Assembly: GCA_942492115.1 (NCBI GenBank)
Contig: CALODL010000033.1
Location: 434,001 to 498,000, forward strand
Direction of reading: 5' to 3'
From: CALODL01 sp942492115
Lineage (GTDB): Bacteria > Planctomycetota > Phycisphaerae > UBA1845 > CAIVHJ01
DNA length: 64,000 nt
Shown here: positions 17,228 through 26,163 of the stretch, one piece after another
Numbering within the stretch: position 1 is the first letter of the stretch
How the letters are laid out: the number at the start of each line of letters is the position of its first letter
Made by a program: the position numbers and the translations under genes
The notes under the pieces: generated by a model
Databases searched by the model: none
Told to the model about the DNA's origin: nothing
What the model saw: only the letters and a program-made list of their open reading frames with translations

Positions 17228-18655
17228 ATGAACGAACCCTACGGGGCCGAATCGGACATGCTGAACCGCTGGCCTTTCCTCAACGTGTTCAAGGCGTCGC
17301 GTCAGGCCTTCCAACCGGGGCGCCTGGTGCTCGCAGCCATGGGTCTGTTGTGTTCCATCCTGTTCGGGACAGTTCTCGACTTCGTGTGGCTGACTTCGGG
17401 CGGCGGATTGACTGGCGAGGAACTGTCGGCCAGCCCCCTCATCGCCCGTGTCCCGGTCATGCCTGCGGAACCTCCGGTCGTCGAGGCCGAGGATGACGAT
17501 GCAACGGGTGCAGAGGACGGTGAAGATGAGACCACCCCACCCCCGGCGCGCCGTGAACCCAAGGTCGGGATTTTTTCATCATTGCGCCAACACTCGGTGC
17601 ATTGCGTCAGCCAGAGTCTGACGGCGGCGCGCAAGCTGCAGCTCACCGGCCATATGGGGCATGTCCGCAGCCAGTTGAACAGGAGAGGTGGCCAGGATCT
17701 GCGGTTGAACGTCAGCGAGGGTTACGGTGTTGCAGCGTTCCTGATCGCTGGCGGCAACGGTGTGTTCTGGGTCCTGCGCAACCACTGGTTCTTCAGCCTC
17801 GTGCTGTTCACCGGACTGTTGATCATCTGGTCGTTGTTTGGTGGTGCCATCTGCCGTCTGGCGACCATGCGCTTCGCCAGCGGCGAACACGTTCCACTCG
17901 GTGACGCCTTCCGCTTCGCCCGCGAACGTCTGGCCAATTTCGTGCTCGGTCCTGCATCGGTTCTCGGTGTCATCCTGGTTCTCGGCCTGTGTCTGACCGT
18001 CGGCGCCTTCATCGTCAACTACACCTGGGTCATTGGCTCCGTCGCCGGCTCCGTGCTGTTCGGCGGGGCCCTCATGGTGGGTACTCTCATCGGTGTGGTC
18101 GCGTTCGGCCTGCTGGGCAGTATCCACCTGATGTGGCCAACGATCGCCGTTGAGGGCAGTGATTTCCTCGATGCCATGAGCCGCAGCTTCTCATACTTCC
18201 TCCAAGCCATCGAACGGACTATCGGCTACGCCCTGATTGCGCTCATCTACGGTTCGTTCATATGGCTGATCGTTCGTTTCGTGGCCCTGCTCATTCTGTG
18301 GATGACCCATGGTTTCCTGGAGATCGGCAACTCAGACATGAATGGCATGTGGGCGACACCGTCCTATGACGCCCTCTTCGTCCAGCCCGAAACCGCCAGC
18401 GGCGTCGGCACCCTGCTGCCGTTCGCCGTCAAGGTGTGGGTCAAACTGTTCATCCTGTTCCTGCACGGCTACCTGATTTCCTATTACCTGACAGCGTCGA
18501 CCATCATTTACCATCTGCTGCGCCGCGCCGTGGATGACACCGAACTCGATGACGTCTACATCGAAAGCGATGAAGACGCCAAACCGGCCGCCGTAACCGC
18601 AGCCCCAGCCCCCGCGGCCGACGACAGCGCCTCCACAAGCGGAGGCGCGTCATGA
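17228..18655 (+). CDS. polytopic membrane protein, unknown function
   Basis: This is a 475-residue protein with about seven hydrophobic segments: one near residues 30-52, then several between about 170 and 430. An acidic/Pro-rich loop (EAEDDDATGAEDGEDETTPPPARR) follows the first helix and the C-terminus is Ala/Asp rich. The ATG at 17228 is preferred because GGAG lies seven bases before it; a GTG at 17216 is the alternative. The sequence has the look of conserved planctomycete membrane proteins of unknown role (my recollection, not a search). It stands alone after yacG and before tRNA-Pro. Confidence 0.75.
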   Translation: MNEPYGAESDMLNRWPFLNVFKASRQAFQPGRLVLAAMGLLCSILFGTVLDFVWLTSGGGLTGEELSASPLIARVPVMPAEPPVVEAEDDDATGAEDGEDETTPPPARREPKVGIFSSLRQHSVHCVSQSLTAARKLQLTGHMGHVRSQLNRRGGQDLRLNVSEGYGVAAFLIAGGNGVFWVLRNHWFFSLVLFTGLLIIWSLFGGAICRLATMRFASGEHVPLGDAFRFARERLANFVLGPASVLGVILVLGLCLTVGAFIVNYTWVIGSVAGSVLFGGALMVGTLIGVVAFGLLGSIHLMWPTIAVEGSDFLDAMSRSFSYFLQAIERTIGYALIALIYGSFIWLIVRFVALLILWMTHGFLEIGNSDMNGMWATPSYDALFVQPETASGVGTLLPFAVKVWVKLFILFLHGYLISYYLTASTIIYHLLRRAVDDTELDDVYIESDEDAKPAAVTAAPAPAADDSASTSGGAS

Positions 18656-18745
18656 GCCTGACCACGTCCACCATTGCTGCAAGCGTGGGCATATGATAGA
18701 AAGACGCATCGGTCAGTGGCTCAGAAGACGAGCCCTCACCGGTCA

Positions 18746-18819
18746 CGGGGCGTAGCTCAGCCTGGTAGAGTACCTGCTTTGGGAGCAGGGAGTCGCTGGT
18801 TCGAATCCAGTCGCCCCGA
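18746..18819 (+). tRNA. tRNA-Pro (anticodon TGG)
   Basis: This is a complete 74-base cloverleaf. Acceptor arms CGGGGCG (18746-18752) and CGCCCCG (18812-18818) pair fully. The D arm is GCTC...GAGT, the anticodon stem CCTGC/GCAGG encloses the loop TTTGGGA giving anticodon TGG, and the T arm is CTGG/TTCGAAT/CCAG. Discriminator base A follows and CCA is not encoded. It lies between the membrane protein gene and a strong palindrome. Confidence 0.96.
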
Positions 18820-18865
18820 GTGACGAAACAACCCTCGCCAATTCCGGCGAGGGTTGTTTCGTCAC
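18820..18865. terminator. perfect 20-bp palindrome after tRNA-Pro
   Basis: Two perfectly complementary 20-base arms (18820-18839 and 18846-18865) flank a six-base loop AATTCC. The hairpin begins at the base after the tRNA discriminator and could end the tRNA transcript or set its 3' processing. It lacks a T run on the plus strand, so it is not a textbook Rho-independent terminator. A second, imperfect inverted repeat built from AGAACAGGAG and CTCCTGTTCT units follows at 18867-18940. Confidence 0.5.
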
Positions 18866-19051
18866 TAGAACAGGAGTGTCTAAGAACAGGAGAGCTGTAG
18901 AGCACACACCCTCTCCTGCGGTCTCCTGTTCTCCTGTTCTGACCAGCGCAGCAAACGACCCCAATCAGCTCGAGCTAGATCCGTGCCCGTAGCAACCATG
19001 CCCTAATCCCCTGCCTGGCACGACAGATCGGGCGGTGTTGTGGGGCTTACC

Positions 19052-20158
19052 TCAACGGCAACTCAAGTCCACGTTGATGAAGTCAAGCGTTTGTTGAACA
19101 TCGGGGCTGGGATCGAGGCGATAGCGCCTGAGAATCGGCTCTGCCTGTGGACATGCGTGACACGATCGAGCCAGGACGCTGATTGCCGCGAGGCGAACCA
19201 TGGGTTCAGGCTCCTCGAGTAACTGCTCGGCTTGCTGAATAGTCTTGGCAGACAACGGGCGATCGGACAGCGCGCTAATTGCGGCAATACGGGTTTCCAG
19301 ATCGGCATCGAGTAGCAACGCCTGGAAGACCCGTTCCGATTCCGGACATTCGGGACCGATGATGCCAAGTGTGTGCACCGCAGCCTGGCGAACACTTCTG
19401 TCATCGTCTTCGAGAAGGGTGACCAGTACTTGAGCGGTGTCGGCAGTTGGGAATCGACGCAGCGATCTAACGGCTTGCTGCCTGGTCCACTGGAAGAACC
19501 CTGCGCCATCGGGATGAATATCGCCGACTGCCATGCCGCGGATCGTTTCGAACTCGGCGAACCTCACCGCCATCACGTCTCGCCGGGCGTGCGCGACTTC
19601 GTTGGGATCGACTCGTCCGGAGCCAGCGTTGCTGACCAACTGCAACCGTATGTCCTCGGTCCCCTGAGGCATAATGCCGAGCAAGTCAGTCGGCTCGTCG
19701 CCACTCGGTAGTCGGGCGAAGTCCGCATAAATGCGATAGCGCACTGTCCGAGGAATACCATGGCGTGGCATGTGCCCGAGAAAACGGAAGAACTCATCGG
19801 GCCTGAGCGCTGGCATATGCGAGTAACTGTTGCCACACGTCGAGTAGTAATGCTGCTGAGCCCGCCGCCACCTGCCTTTGTCCAGCATTTCCAGTTTGCA
19901 GAACGGGTCACCATCCTGGGCCGAGAAGGCAATCCGCCTCGATGTACGGTTGACCAGGTACAGCACAACGAGTCCGTCGCGCACATCGCCGTAATCTGCA
20001 AACAGGCTCACTTGCCCCTCCGGCGCGTGGACCTGGAGCGGCAGCAGCTCGATCGACTCGGCGCTCTTCAGGCGGTTGGTGAGTGGGGCAGGTGGTTGCT
20101 CCGGTTGACATGCCGACAGACCAAGGAGCAGCGCAATCGAGCAGCGGTACGGTGACAT
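19052..20158 (-). CDS. lipoprotein with C-terminal HEAT repeats
   Basis: This is a 368-residue protein. The start at 20158 is preferred because AAGG lies at a normal distance; an ATG two codons earlier is also possible. The N-terminus SIALLLGLSACQ is a lipoprotein signal with the anchoring Cys. Residues ~40-220 form an unrecognised domain with two cysteines; from about 225 onward come HEAT-like repeats (RQQAVRSLRRFPTADTAQVLVTLLEDDDRSVRQAAVHTLGIIGP, then LETRIAAISALSDRP and MVRLAAISVLARS). HEAT lipoproteins usually scaffold protein-protein contacts in the envelope. The gene is isolated. Confidence 0.75.
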   Translation of the reverse strand: MSPYRCSIALLLGLSACQPEQPPAPLTNRLKSAESIELLPLQVHAPEGQVSLFADYGDVRDGLVVLYLVNRTSRRIAFSAQDGDPFCKLEMLDKGRWRRAQQHYYSTCGNSYSHMPALRPDEFFRFLGHMPRHGIPRTVRYRIYADFARLPSGDEPTDLLGIMPQGTEDIRLQLVSNAGSGRVDPNEVAHARRDVMAVRFAEFETIRGMAVGDIHPDGAGFFQWTRQQAVRSLRRFPTADTAQVLVTLLEDDDRSVRQAAVHTLGIIGPECPESERVFQALLLDADLETRIAAISALSDRPLSAKTIQQAEQLLEEPEPMVRLAAISVLARSCHACPQAEPILRRYRLDPSPDVQQTLDFINVDLSCR

Positions 20159-20701
20159 CAGCATGACCTTACTGTGAGCGAGCAGCTCATCATATTCCGG
20201 CTACCATCTTACCCCCAGACCTGGAACACCCCAAGCACGAGAGGATCCTGCGCCGACGACATGGACACCCGAAGCCTCTCGACGGCAAGCACAATGCTCA
20301 GGCCCTTCTTGGCCCAATGCTGTCTAGCGCGCAGTGAACACGATTGGGTGCCTGATGACACTGTTGGTGGCATCAGGATCCACCACGGCCGCCCCACCAT
20401 CTACTCACACGACGTACGCAATGCCCGTTTTCGGTCCCGATGTCGGCCTACACGCTGACGGCTTCGGAGGTCGAGCCCGAGCGGCTGACTATCAGGGCCG
20501 CTCAACCCAAACCGAGGACTACTCACAGAACCTCGCTAGATCGCCGCACGCAGGGCAAGGGTCAGTTATCTCCATGTGCAATCTGTTTGGCGTAGGTTCT
20601 TACGCGTAGTGAGCGGTCACTCGATTCCTCGCGCCGCTTGACTCAGTGTCGCGCTGACCTTTAGCATCAACGCGATTAGTAGACATTTATTGGGAAGGAG
20701 A
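20159..20701. other. gene-free stretch between divergent genes
   Basis: About 540 bases separate the HEAT lipoprotein and the Tat-exported acidic protein, which are transcribed away from each other, so promoters for both should lie here. Short frames are present but none has a ribosome binding site or recognisable protein. I see no RNA gene, repeat or clear sigma-70 or sigma-54 promoter box. Confidence 0.6.
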
Positions 20702-21400
20702 ATGATGATGAGGCGTGACACACGAGACTCCTTGAACAATACGCAGAGGGCTTCGCGGACATCAGGGGGTACAACTCGCAGGGACTTCATAATAGCTGCC
20801 GCAGGTGCTGGCACGGCGCTGATGGCTGCTCCCGGTCCCCGCGCAACGGCCGGCGACGATAATGGCAACCACAACAACAATAATGATCGGCACAACAACG
20901 GCGAAGGTTGGGACTGGGTCGAGCCAGATGAGATGTTTGACCCGGAGTATGAGTACCGCATATTCAATGATCCCAGCGAAAGCGGGCCATGGGTGCCGGT
21001 TGAAGAGGGTGAGGCTTACGATCCAGAATACGATTACGTCTATGAGGACGATACACCGGTGGAGTGGGAGCCGGTGGATCTCGATGAGCCCGAAGACCCC
21101 GACTACGAGTACGTGACCGAGCTCGAGTACGAGGATGGAACACCCGTCGAGTGGGAATACGTCCGATCCAACGAGATCCATGATCCGAACTACGACTATG
21201 TCAATGGGGATGGGTCAGAGATCGAGTGGGAGCCGGTTGATGAGGACGAGCACGAGCACCCGGGCTACGTGTACGCATTCGATTATGAATATACGGATGA
21301 GCAGGGCGTTCCCTACGAGTGGGAGTGGGTCGACACGAACGGGCCGCACGAACCCGACTACGACTACGACTACGCCCTGGAAGAAAACGACGCTGCGTGA
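20702..21400 (+). CDS. Tat-exported acidic protein of W..V...DPxYxY repeats
   Basis: This is a protein of about 232 residues with GGAAGGAG just upstream; ATGs at 20702, 20705 and 20708 are all possible starts. The N-terminus holds a twin-arginine signal, TTRRDFIIAAAGAGTALMAA, so it is exported folded. After a short Asn/His linker (DDNGNHNNNNDRHNNG) the mature part consists of about six units of 23-30 residues, each beginning W-x-x-V and continuing through Asp/Glu residues to D-P-x-Y-x-Y (for example WEPVDLDEPEDPDYEY). It is extremely rich in Asp, Glu, Tyr and Trp with no Cys and few Lys. I do not recognise the family. The repeats could bind metal ions or a basic partner, which is speculation. 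A very basic small protein is encoded 98 bases downstream. Confidence 0.8.
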   Translation: MMMRRDTRDSLNNTQRASRTSGGTTRRDFIIAAAGAGTALMAAPGPRATAGDDNGNHNNNNDRHNNGEGWDWVEPDEMFDPEYEYRIFNDPSESGPWVPVEEGEAYDPEYDYVYEDDTPVEWEPVDLDEPEDPDYEYVTELEYEDGTPVEWEYVRSNEIHDPNYDYVNGDGSEIEWEPVDEDEHEHPGYVYAFDYEYTDEQGVPYEWEWVDTNGPHEPDYDYDYALEENDAA

Positions 21401-21498
21401 GTGACGGTATCCCGATCACGCCGCCCCGTGTCATGGACAAGCATATCAGCGTAGCGCGCTGCTCCATTCGTGCTAACGATTCAGTAAGGAAGTAGATC

Positions 21499-21687
21499 AT
21501 GGCCAAGAAAAGGAAAGTAGCGAAGAAGAAGAAGCGAAAGACCACCAGAAAGAAAGCTACCAGGAAAGCCAAGAAAAAGGTCAGGAAGAAAGCTACGAAG
21601 AAAATTGCCAAGAAGAAAAAGGCCGTTAGGAAAAAAAAGAAGAAGTCTCGGAAGAAAGTGGCCAAGAAGAAAAAGAAGAAGCGCTAA
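21499..21687 (+). CDS. 62-residue Lys/Arg-rich histone H1-like protein
   Basis: The protein consists almost only of Lys, Arg, Ala, Thr and Val (MAKKRKVAKKKKRKTTRKKA... to KKKKKKR), with no acidic residue. AAGGAAG precedes the ATG. The pattern resembles the Lys/Ala-rich tails of histone H1-like and some planctomycete DNA-binding proteins, so nucleic-acid binding or nucleoid compaction is the simplest guess. The trigger factor tail in this window has a similar composition. It directly follows the highly acidic exported protein, an odd charge pairing, but there is no proof that they interact, and only the acidic one carries an export signal. Confidence 0.7.
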   Translation: MAKKRKVAKKKKRKTTRKKATRKAKKKVRKKATKKIAKKKKAVRKKKKKSRKKVAKKKKKKR

Positions 21688-22109
21688 TCAAGTGACCAGG
21701 TGGAGTCGCGCGTTCTCGTCAGGCTATCCACCACTGCGTCGAACGCATCATGAACCGGGCGGACTCCTGCGATGTGCACCGGGAGGGCGCGCGTATTCGC
21801 TGTCAATATTTCGGTTGCGCGCCACACATTCACGCAAGGCTGGATGACGGGTGTGGCAGTGTGGCCAGGCGCCGGTTGTACTGCATACATTGAGCGTTGG
21901 AATCCCTCCTGCCCCGTTGTGGCCGTCATAACACGCCCCCAGCCTCGTTTCGCTTGCACATTGTGCGTAGATCTCACGGGCCAGTCGAAGTGGTCGTGGA
22001 TTCACCCGGGTGCGTCGCGACCGCGCCGCTTGGAATCTTATGTTGTGCACGGGTAGACTGCCGGCGGTAGCGCGGTAAGCAGAACACTCCAAATGTGAGG
22101 ATCACTATC
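21688..22109. other. gene-free stretch
   Basis: About 420 bases follow the Lys-rich gene. Frames on both strands are short and composition-driven, with no ribosome binding site or recognisable product. No terminator with a T run is evident directly after 21687. GTGAGG at 22095-22100 is the likely ribosome binding site of the next gene. Confidence 0.55.
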
Positions 22110-22952
22110 ATGTCGATCGGAAAGCAGAACTTCGTGTCTATGCTGGTGCTGATGTGTGCTCTCTCCTTTTTTGCTGCGGATCTACGTGCCGGGTGCGGCG
22201 ATCCGGATCCGGATACCGTCCTCCTGCTCGATGCTGATATCTACGACGTGGACGGAAGTGATCTGGTCACGGTGATCGAGGATTGGTTCCCGGATGGCAG
22301 TATGGTCGGCCACTACATTGCGCTCCATACGGGGCCGGGCTACACCGACGAGTACTTCGAAATCATTTCGAACGAACACTTCGACCAGTGGAATATCAGT
22401 GTGTTTACGGTGGCTGAGGATGTGGAACACGTCGCCGGGAACAACTGGTGGTACTATGAAGAAATGTCCAGGTTCGACATCGTGGCGGCAGTCGCGTGCC
22501 AATCGTGTGAGATAGACGACGATTGCGAAGATAACGATCCATGCACCCTGGACACGTGCGATGAGGGTGATGAGCTGTGCATCTTTACGCCGCTTGACTG
22601 CGATGACGGCAATGCCTGCACGACAGATAGCTGCTCCGGCGGCAGCTGCAACAATGATCCCATCAGTTGCGACGATGGCGACGCCTGTACCATCGATTCG
22701 TGTGACGCAGGATCGGGCTGCGCGTACGATGCAATCGATTGTGATGATGGCGACGTGTGCACGACGGACAGTTGCTCGGGTGGTGTGTGCTCCAACGCTC
22801 CGATTTGCGGGCTGGCAGATGGATGTTGCGATGCGTCCTGCGCTCCGGCCAGCGATCCGGATTGTTTGGTCTGTGGCGAAAAAGGCGACCCGTGCGCCAA
22901 CAACTCAGATTGCTGTTCCAACAAGTGCAAGGGTAACGGCACGTGTAAGTAA
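22110..22952 (+). CDS. secreted Cys/Asp-rich repeat protein (short paralog)
   Basis: This is a 280-residue protein; the ATG at 22110 is chosen because GAGG lies nine bases upstream. A signal peptide (FVSMLVLMCALSFFAADLRA) is followed by a domain of ~110 residues of unknown type (CGDPDPDTVLLLDADIYDVDGSDLV...). Then come about four 23-24-residue repeats of the form DCDDGNACTTDSCSGGSC, and a C-terminal module CGEKGDPCANNSDCCSNKCKGNGTC with a knottin-like Cys pattern. It is probably an extracellular, disulfide-stabilised, possibly calcium-binding protein. The repeats match those of the much larger protein at 26164 and are related to those at 60351, giving three paralogous architectures in one window. 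Confidence 0.82.
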   Translation: MSIGKQNFVSMLVLMCALSFFAADLRAGCGDPDPDTVLLLDADIYDVDGSDLVTVIEDWFPDGSMVGHYIALHTGPGYTDEYFEIISNEHFDQWNISVFTVAEDVEHVAGNNWWYYEEMSRFDIVAAVACQSCEIDDDCEDNDPCTLDTCDEGDELCIFTPLDCDDGNACTTDSCSGGSCNNDPISCDDGDACTIDSCDAGSGCAYDAIDCDDGDVCTTDSCSGGVCSNAPICGLADGCCDASCAPASDPDCLVCGEKGDPCANNSDCCSNKCKGNGTCK

Positions 22953-23025
22953 ACCGGACGGCTGGAGGCTGGCGACCGACTTGCGCGGGCGCGCTATTCA
23001 TGCGCGCGCCGCATCGGACCCATCG

Positions 23026-23592
23026 TCACACCTCCCGGGCCATTTCACCGGTGACGGCCGCGGAACACCTCGGGCAGATGCCGTGGGTTAGACGGGGTAG
23101 CCGGTCGGCGGCGAGGAGGTGCAGACGGAGCACGGCGTCTTCGACTTCGATCCACTCGTCCTCCACTTCGATCCGTTTGCACCAGCTGCACACCGTCAAC
23201 CACTCGTCCGAGCGCACAATCGCCGGATCGAGAAGCGCCACGTAATCGCGTCGTGTACCTTGCAGCGTGTGCACATCGAACTGGATGACCGTGTCGTCGA
23301 GCACGGTCATGGTCAGGGTCATCAAGCGCCTGATCCTCGGCCCATCGCAAGCAAACGGGCAGGTCAACGGACGCCCGGTGCTGCGAATACGCTGAAGGAT
23401 CAGTTCAGTGAGGTGTTTCATCGCCGAACCGGCAATAAAGGACAGCAACGGGCGGCCGATGACTGCATCACGCTGGAGATTCGCAGCCCCGTTCTCTCGG
23501 GCGAACACATCCCAACCGGAATCGACGAAGATGATCCTGTTACGGTCATCGATGTGGTAACGGGCCGTGATTGGGCTGCTGGCGGTCTTCAT
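23026..23592 (-). CDS. PAS-like sensor protein with C-terminal HGICPxC motif
   Basis: This is a 188-residue protein. Residues ~10-110 look like a small PAS-type sensor domain (YHIDDRNRIIFVDSGWDVFARENGA... VIGRPLLSFIAG...). The C-terminal part contains VCSWCKRIEVEDEWIEVEDAV and LTHGICPRCSAAV. This CxWCK...HGICPxC combination occurs, as I recall, at the ends of PAS and response-regulator proteins in environmental bacteria, and its four cysteines suggest a metal site. No kinase or output domain is present. The start at 23592 is chosen for the first Met before the conserved region; a GTG ten codons earlier is possible. Confidence 0.68.
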   Translation of the reverse strand: MKTASSPITARYHIDDRNRIIFVDSGWDVFARENGAANLQRDAVIGRPLLSFIAGSAMKHLTELILQRIRSTGRPLTCPFACDGPRIRRLMTLTMTVLDDTVIQFDVHTLQGTRRDYVALLDPAIVRSDEWLTVCSWCKRIEVEDEWIEVEDAVLRLHLLAADRLPRLTHGICPRCSAAVTGEMAREV

Positions 23593-23884
23593 GGCGTGGT
23601 TCTCACTCACTGCACACGGCACCCTAGCACACCACGCGACAGGTCATCAGGTGCCATGAATAAATAGAGTATTTGCACTATGCCGGATGTGCAGGCCGGC
23701 TGACGGCACGAGGCGATTCGGCACCCGTGTCGCCCCCCCCCGTCGGCGCGGCCATGTGCCCTCAAGCCCGTGTCATGCTGCCACGGTTCGCCAAGCTTTT
23801 CCCACATCACGGTTTGCAACCCGTCTGGCAAGTCGTCTATTCTTGAACGCTGCAGGCCCCCGAATCATGTGAGGACCCCGCAGC

Positions 23885-25711
23885 GTGGCTGATCCCGAAC
23901 CTTCAACACCACGACCCGACACGGCGTCGCGTGTGACCGCATGGATCATCTGCGCCCTGATACTGGTGGTGTATTGGGGATTCAAGCAGTATTCGTATCG
24001 GCCGTTGCGCGCTGACGAGAATATCTACTTCTATGCAGCCAAGATCCTGGCCGAAGCCAAAGCGTGGCCGTACCGTGATTATTTCTTCGCACATCCTCCC
24101 ATGCAGCTGATCGTCGCAGCGGGCGTGTTCCTGGTCTGCGGTCCCTCCTTCTTCGTGGCCAAATCAATACCCATCACGGCTGGTGCGCTCTCCGGTGTGG
24201 CCATCTTCCTGATTGCCAGACGGCGCTTCGGTCATTTCGCCGCCGTCATCAGTATGGCGGCATTTCTCCTGTCCTATGGCGTGCTGCGCAACTCGAGTCA
24301 CTATACGGGCGTGAATCTGGCGGTGACCCTCATGCTCTGGGGATTCTTTCTGATGCTGCGGCACAACGACGTGTGGGGCGGCATACTGCTTGCACTCAGC
24401 GCTCAGACGGCGGTATACGCCGTGCCTGCTGTCATGATGATGTTGTTCTGGCGACTGCTGGAGGAACCGAGGCGGGCGTGCCGCGCCCTCGGAGCCTGCC
24501 TGGCGACCTTCATCGCAGTGACCCTGATGTTCTGGATCCCGTCCAATGGCGGCTACGTCGAACAGGTCTTCACGTGGCACTTGCACAAGAAGAGCTCGAC
24601 ACTGGAGTTGCCCAAGGTGCTGAGCCGCGTGTTCCGCTTCCACAACTTTCATCTGGCCTGGGCATCCGCCATTGCGGTGGTGTGCCTGGTGTGGCGGACG
24701 TCCACGGACGCCAGCCCCACCCCGCGAGCGGTCGAAGGCCCCATGCGGCAAGCGGGCGGGCAGCGCGGGTCCAGGGGCCGCCGGAAGGGCCGTTCGAAAG
24801 CTGGGCGCAAGCGCAGAACTTCACCGCATACAACGGCCCCACGGTCCGAGAGGGTCACCTGGGGGCAGCGTGTCAGGTCCTGTGCTGCCACGCGTGAGGG
24901 GTGTGCAGTCGGACTGGTCCTGTTCTTGACCGCCTATCTCCTGTGGATGACGCGGCTTCGCGAGTGGTATGACTACTACCTGATGGTCCTGTTCCCGCCC
25001 CTGGCATTGCTTGCAGGCTATGTCGCGAGTGACATATGGCGGGGCCTGTGTTCCGGTACCGGCATTCGTACAGCAAAGAGTTTCGTGTTGTGTCTGTTGT
25101 ACGGCATCGGGTTCGCATGGGTGCAGAATTCGCAGCGCGAGCAATTCTACGCCGGTCGGGAAGGCCCATTCACATACCATGCGACGTGGCACGACGCCCC
25201 CACGCTCGGGGGTGTGAACAACCTCTACCGTCGGCTGTTCTGGCACGACGAACGGCATGTCGACAGTGAGTACCTTGCTCCGACGTACTACCTGTGGCAC
25301 GAAATGATCTTTATTCCGGATGTTGAGGGCGCGGTCAGGTTCGTCCAGTCACACTCCACTCCCGAGGACCAGCTCTTCGGCGAGAGCGGCCTGGCGCCCC
25401 TCATTGCATTCCTCGCAGACCGTGACATTGCCGGATTCGTTGTCGACACGAACACGAAACGTCTGAGCGCCAAGCAAACCACTGTCCAGCAGATCATCAA
25501 CCGGATCGACACGCCGGCACTGCGCTTCGTCATTGGTTCCCGGACGGCACACCGCCACCGGTACATCAACCGTCGTATGACGAAGTGGCTCGACCGCAAT
25601 TTCTCCATTGTCTACCGCTTCGATAGCGACGCTGGCTCGTCCGTCACCAACGTTGTGATGGAACGCAACACTGCACGTCGCCCCACTCCTGAACATGATT
25701 CTTCGCAGTAA
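23885..25711 (+). CDS. GT39-type membrane glycosyltransferase (PMT/ArnT-like)
   Basis: This is a 608-residue protein starting at GTG with GAGG upstream. It has about ten membrane helices and, in the first periplasmic loop, RPLRADENIYFYAAKILAEAKAWPYRDYFFAHPPM, with the DE pair typical of the catalytic loop of PMT/ArnT-like (GT39/GT83) enzymes. These transfer sugars from polyprenyl-phosphate carriers to lipids or proteins at the outer face of the cytoplasmic membrane. A Lys/Arg/Ser-rich stretch near residues 285-320 (RGSRGRRKGRSKAGRKRRTS) is an unusual insertion between helices. It is a stand-alone gene beside the secreted repeat proteins, which makes a role in modifying exported proteins conceivable. 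Confidence 0.8.
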   Translation: MADPEPSTPRPDTASRVTAWIICALILVVYWGFKQYSYRPLRADENIYFYAAKILAEAKAWPYRDYFFAHPPMQLIVAAGVFLVCGPSFFVAKSIPITAGALSGVAIFLIARRRFGHFAAVISMAAFLLSYGVLRNSSHYTGVNLAVTLMLWGFFLMLRHNDVWGGILLALSAQTAVYAVPAVMMMLFWRLLEEPRRACRALGACLATFIAVTLMFWIPSNGGYVEQVFTWHLHKKSSTLELPKVLSRVFRFHNFHLAWASAIAVVCLVWRTSTDASPTPRAVEGPMRQAGGQRGSRGRRKGRSKAGRKRRTSPHTTAPRSERVTWGQRVRSCAATREGCAVGLVLFLTAYLLWMTRLREWYDYYLMVLFPPLALLAGYVASDIWRGLCSGTGIRTAKSFVLCLLYGIGFAWVQNSQREQFYAGREGPFTYHATWHDAPTLGGVNNLYRRLFWHDERHVDSEYLAPTYYLWHEMIFIPDVEGAVRFVQSHSTPEDQLFGESGLAPLIAFLADRDIAGFVVDTNTKRLSAKQTTVQQIINRIDTPALRFVIGSRTAHRHRYINRRMTKWLDRNFSIVYRFDSDAGSSVTNVVMERNTARRPTPEHDSSQ

Positions 25712-26163
25712 CGACCAGCACACCCCATGGCCGTACACTCCGCCCTGCTCACGCAGCGCCCTGTACACGACGTGACGTATCGGTCACTTCGCCGTTGAAC
25801 GCCGTACACAAATAGGCAAAAGGCCCTAATCCAAAAGTTCTACGACACGCGACGCAGCTCAATGTCCTCTGGCAGCGGGGTGTGCCACGGCAGCTCATCT
25901 GAGATCGGCCGCAGTTAAGCTATTCGTTGCTCGACTGTTATCACAATCACGGGCCTCCCGTAATCAGGTACGACCTACTCATTCTGATCTAGTCGGCCCG
26001 AATGATGTCGCGCTCAGCTGGCGCCGACGGTGTGCGCGGGTGTAAGTGAGCCTGTTGACGTGATCGTAGCGCATCCGGTAACTAGCAGGAGAACACACTG
26101 CAAGGTCGCACTGCATGCAGAGTGATCACTGGCTCCTCACATCTCGAACTGGAGGCACACGTC
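25712..26163. other. gene-free leader of the giant repeat protein gene
   Basis: About 450 bases. No ORF with a ribosome binding site, no RNA gene and no clear promoter box is visible. The last 20 bases hold the GGAGG ribosome binding site (spaced eight bases) of the following gene. A long untranslated leader is possible. Confidence 0.55.
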
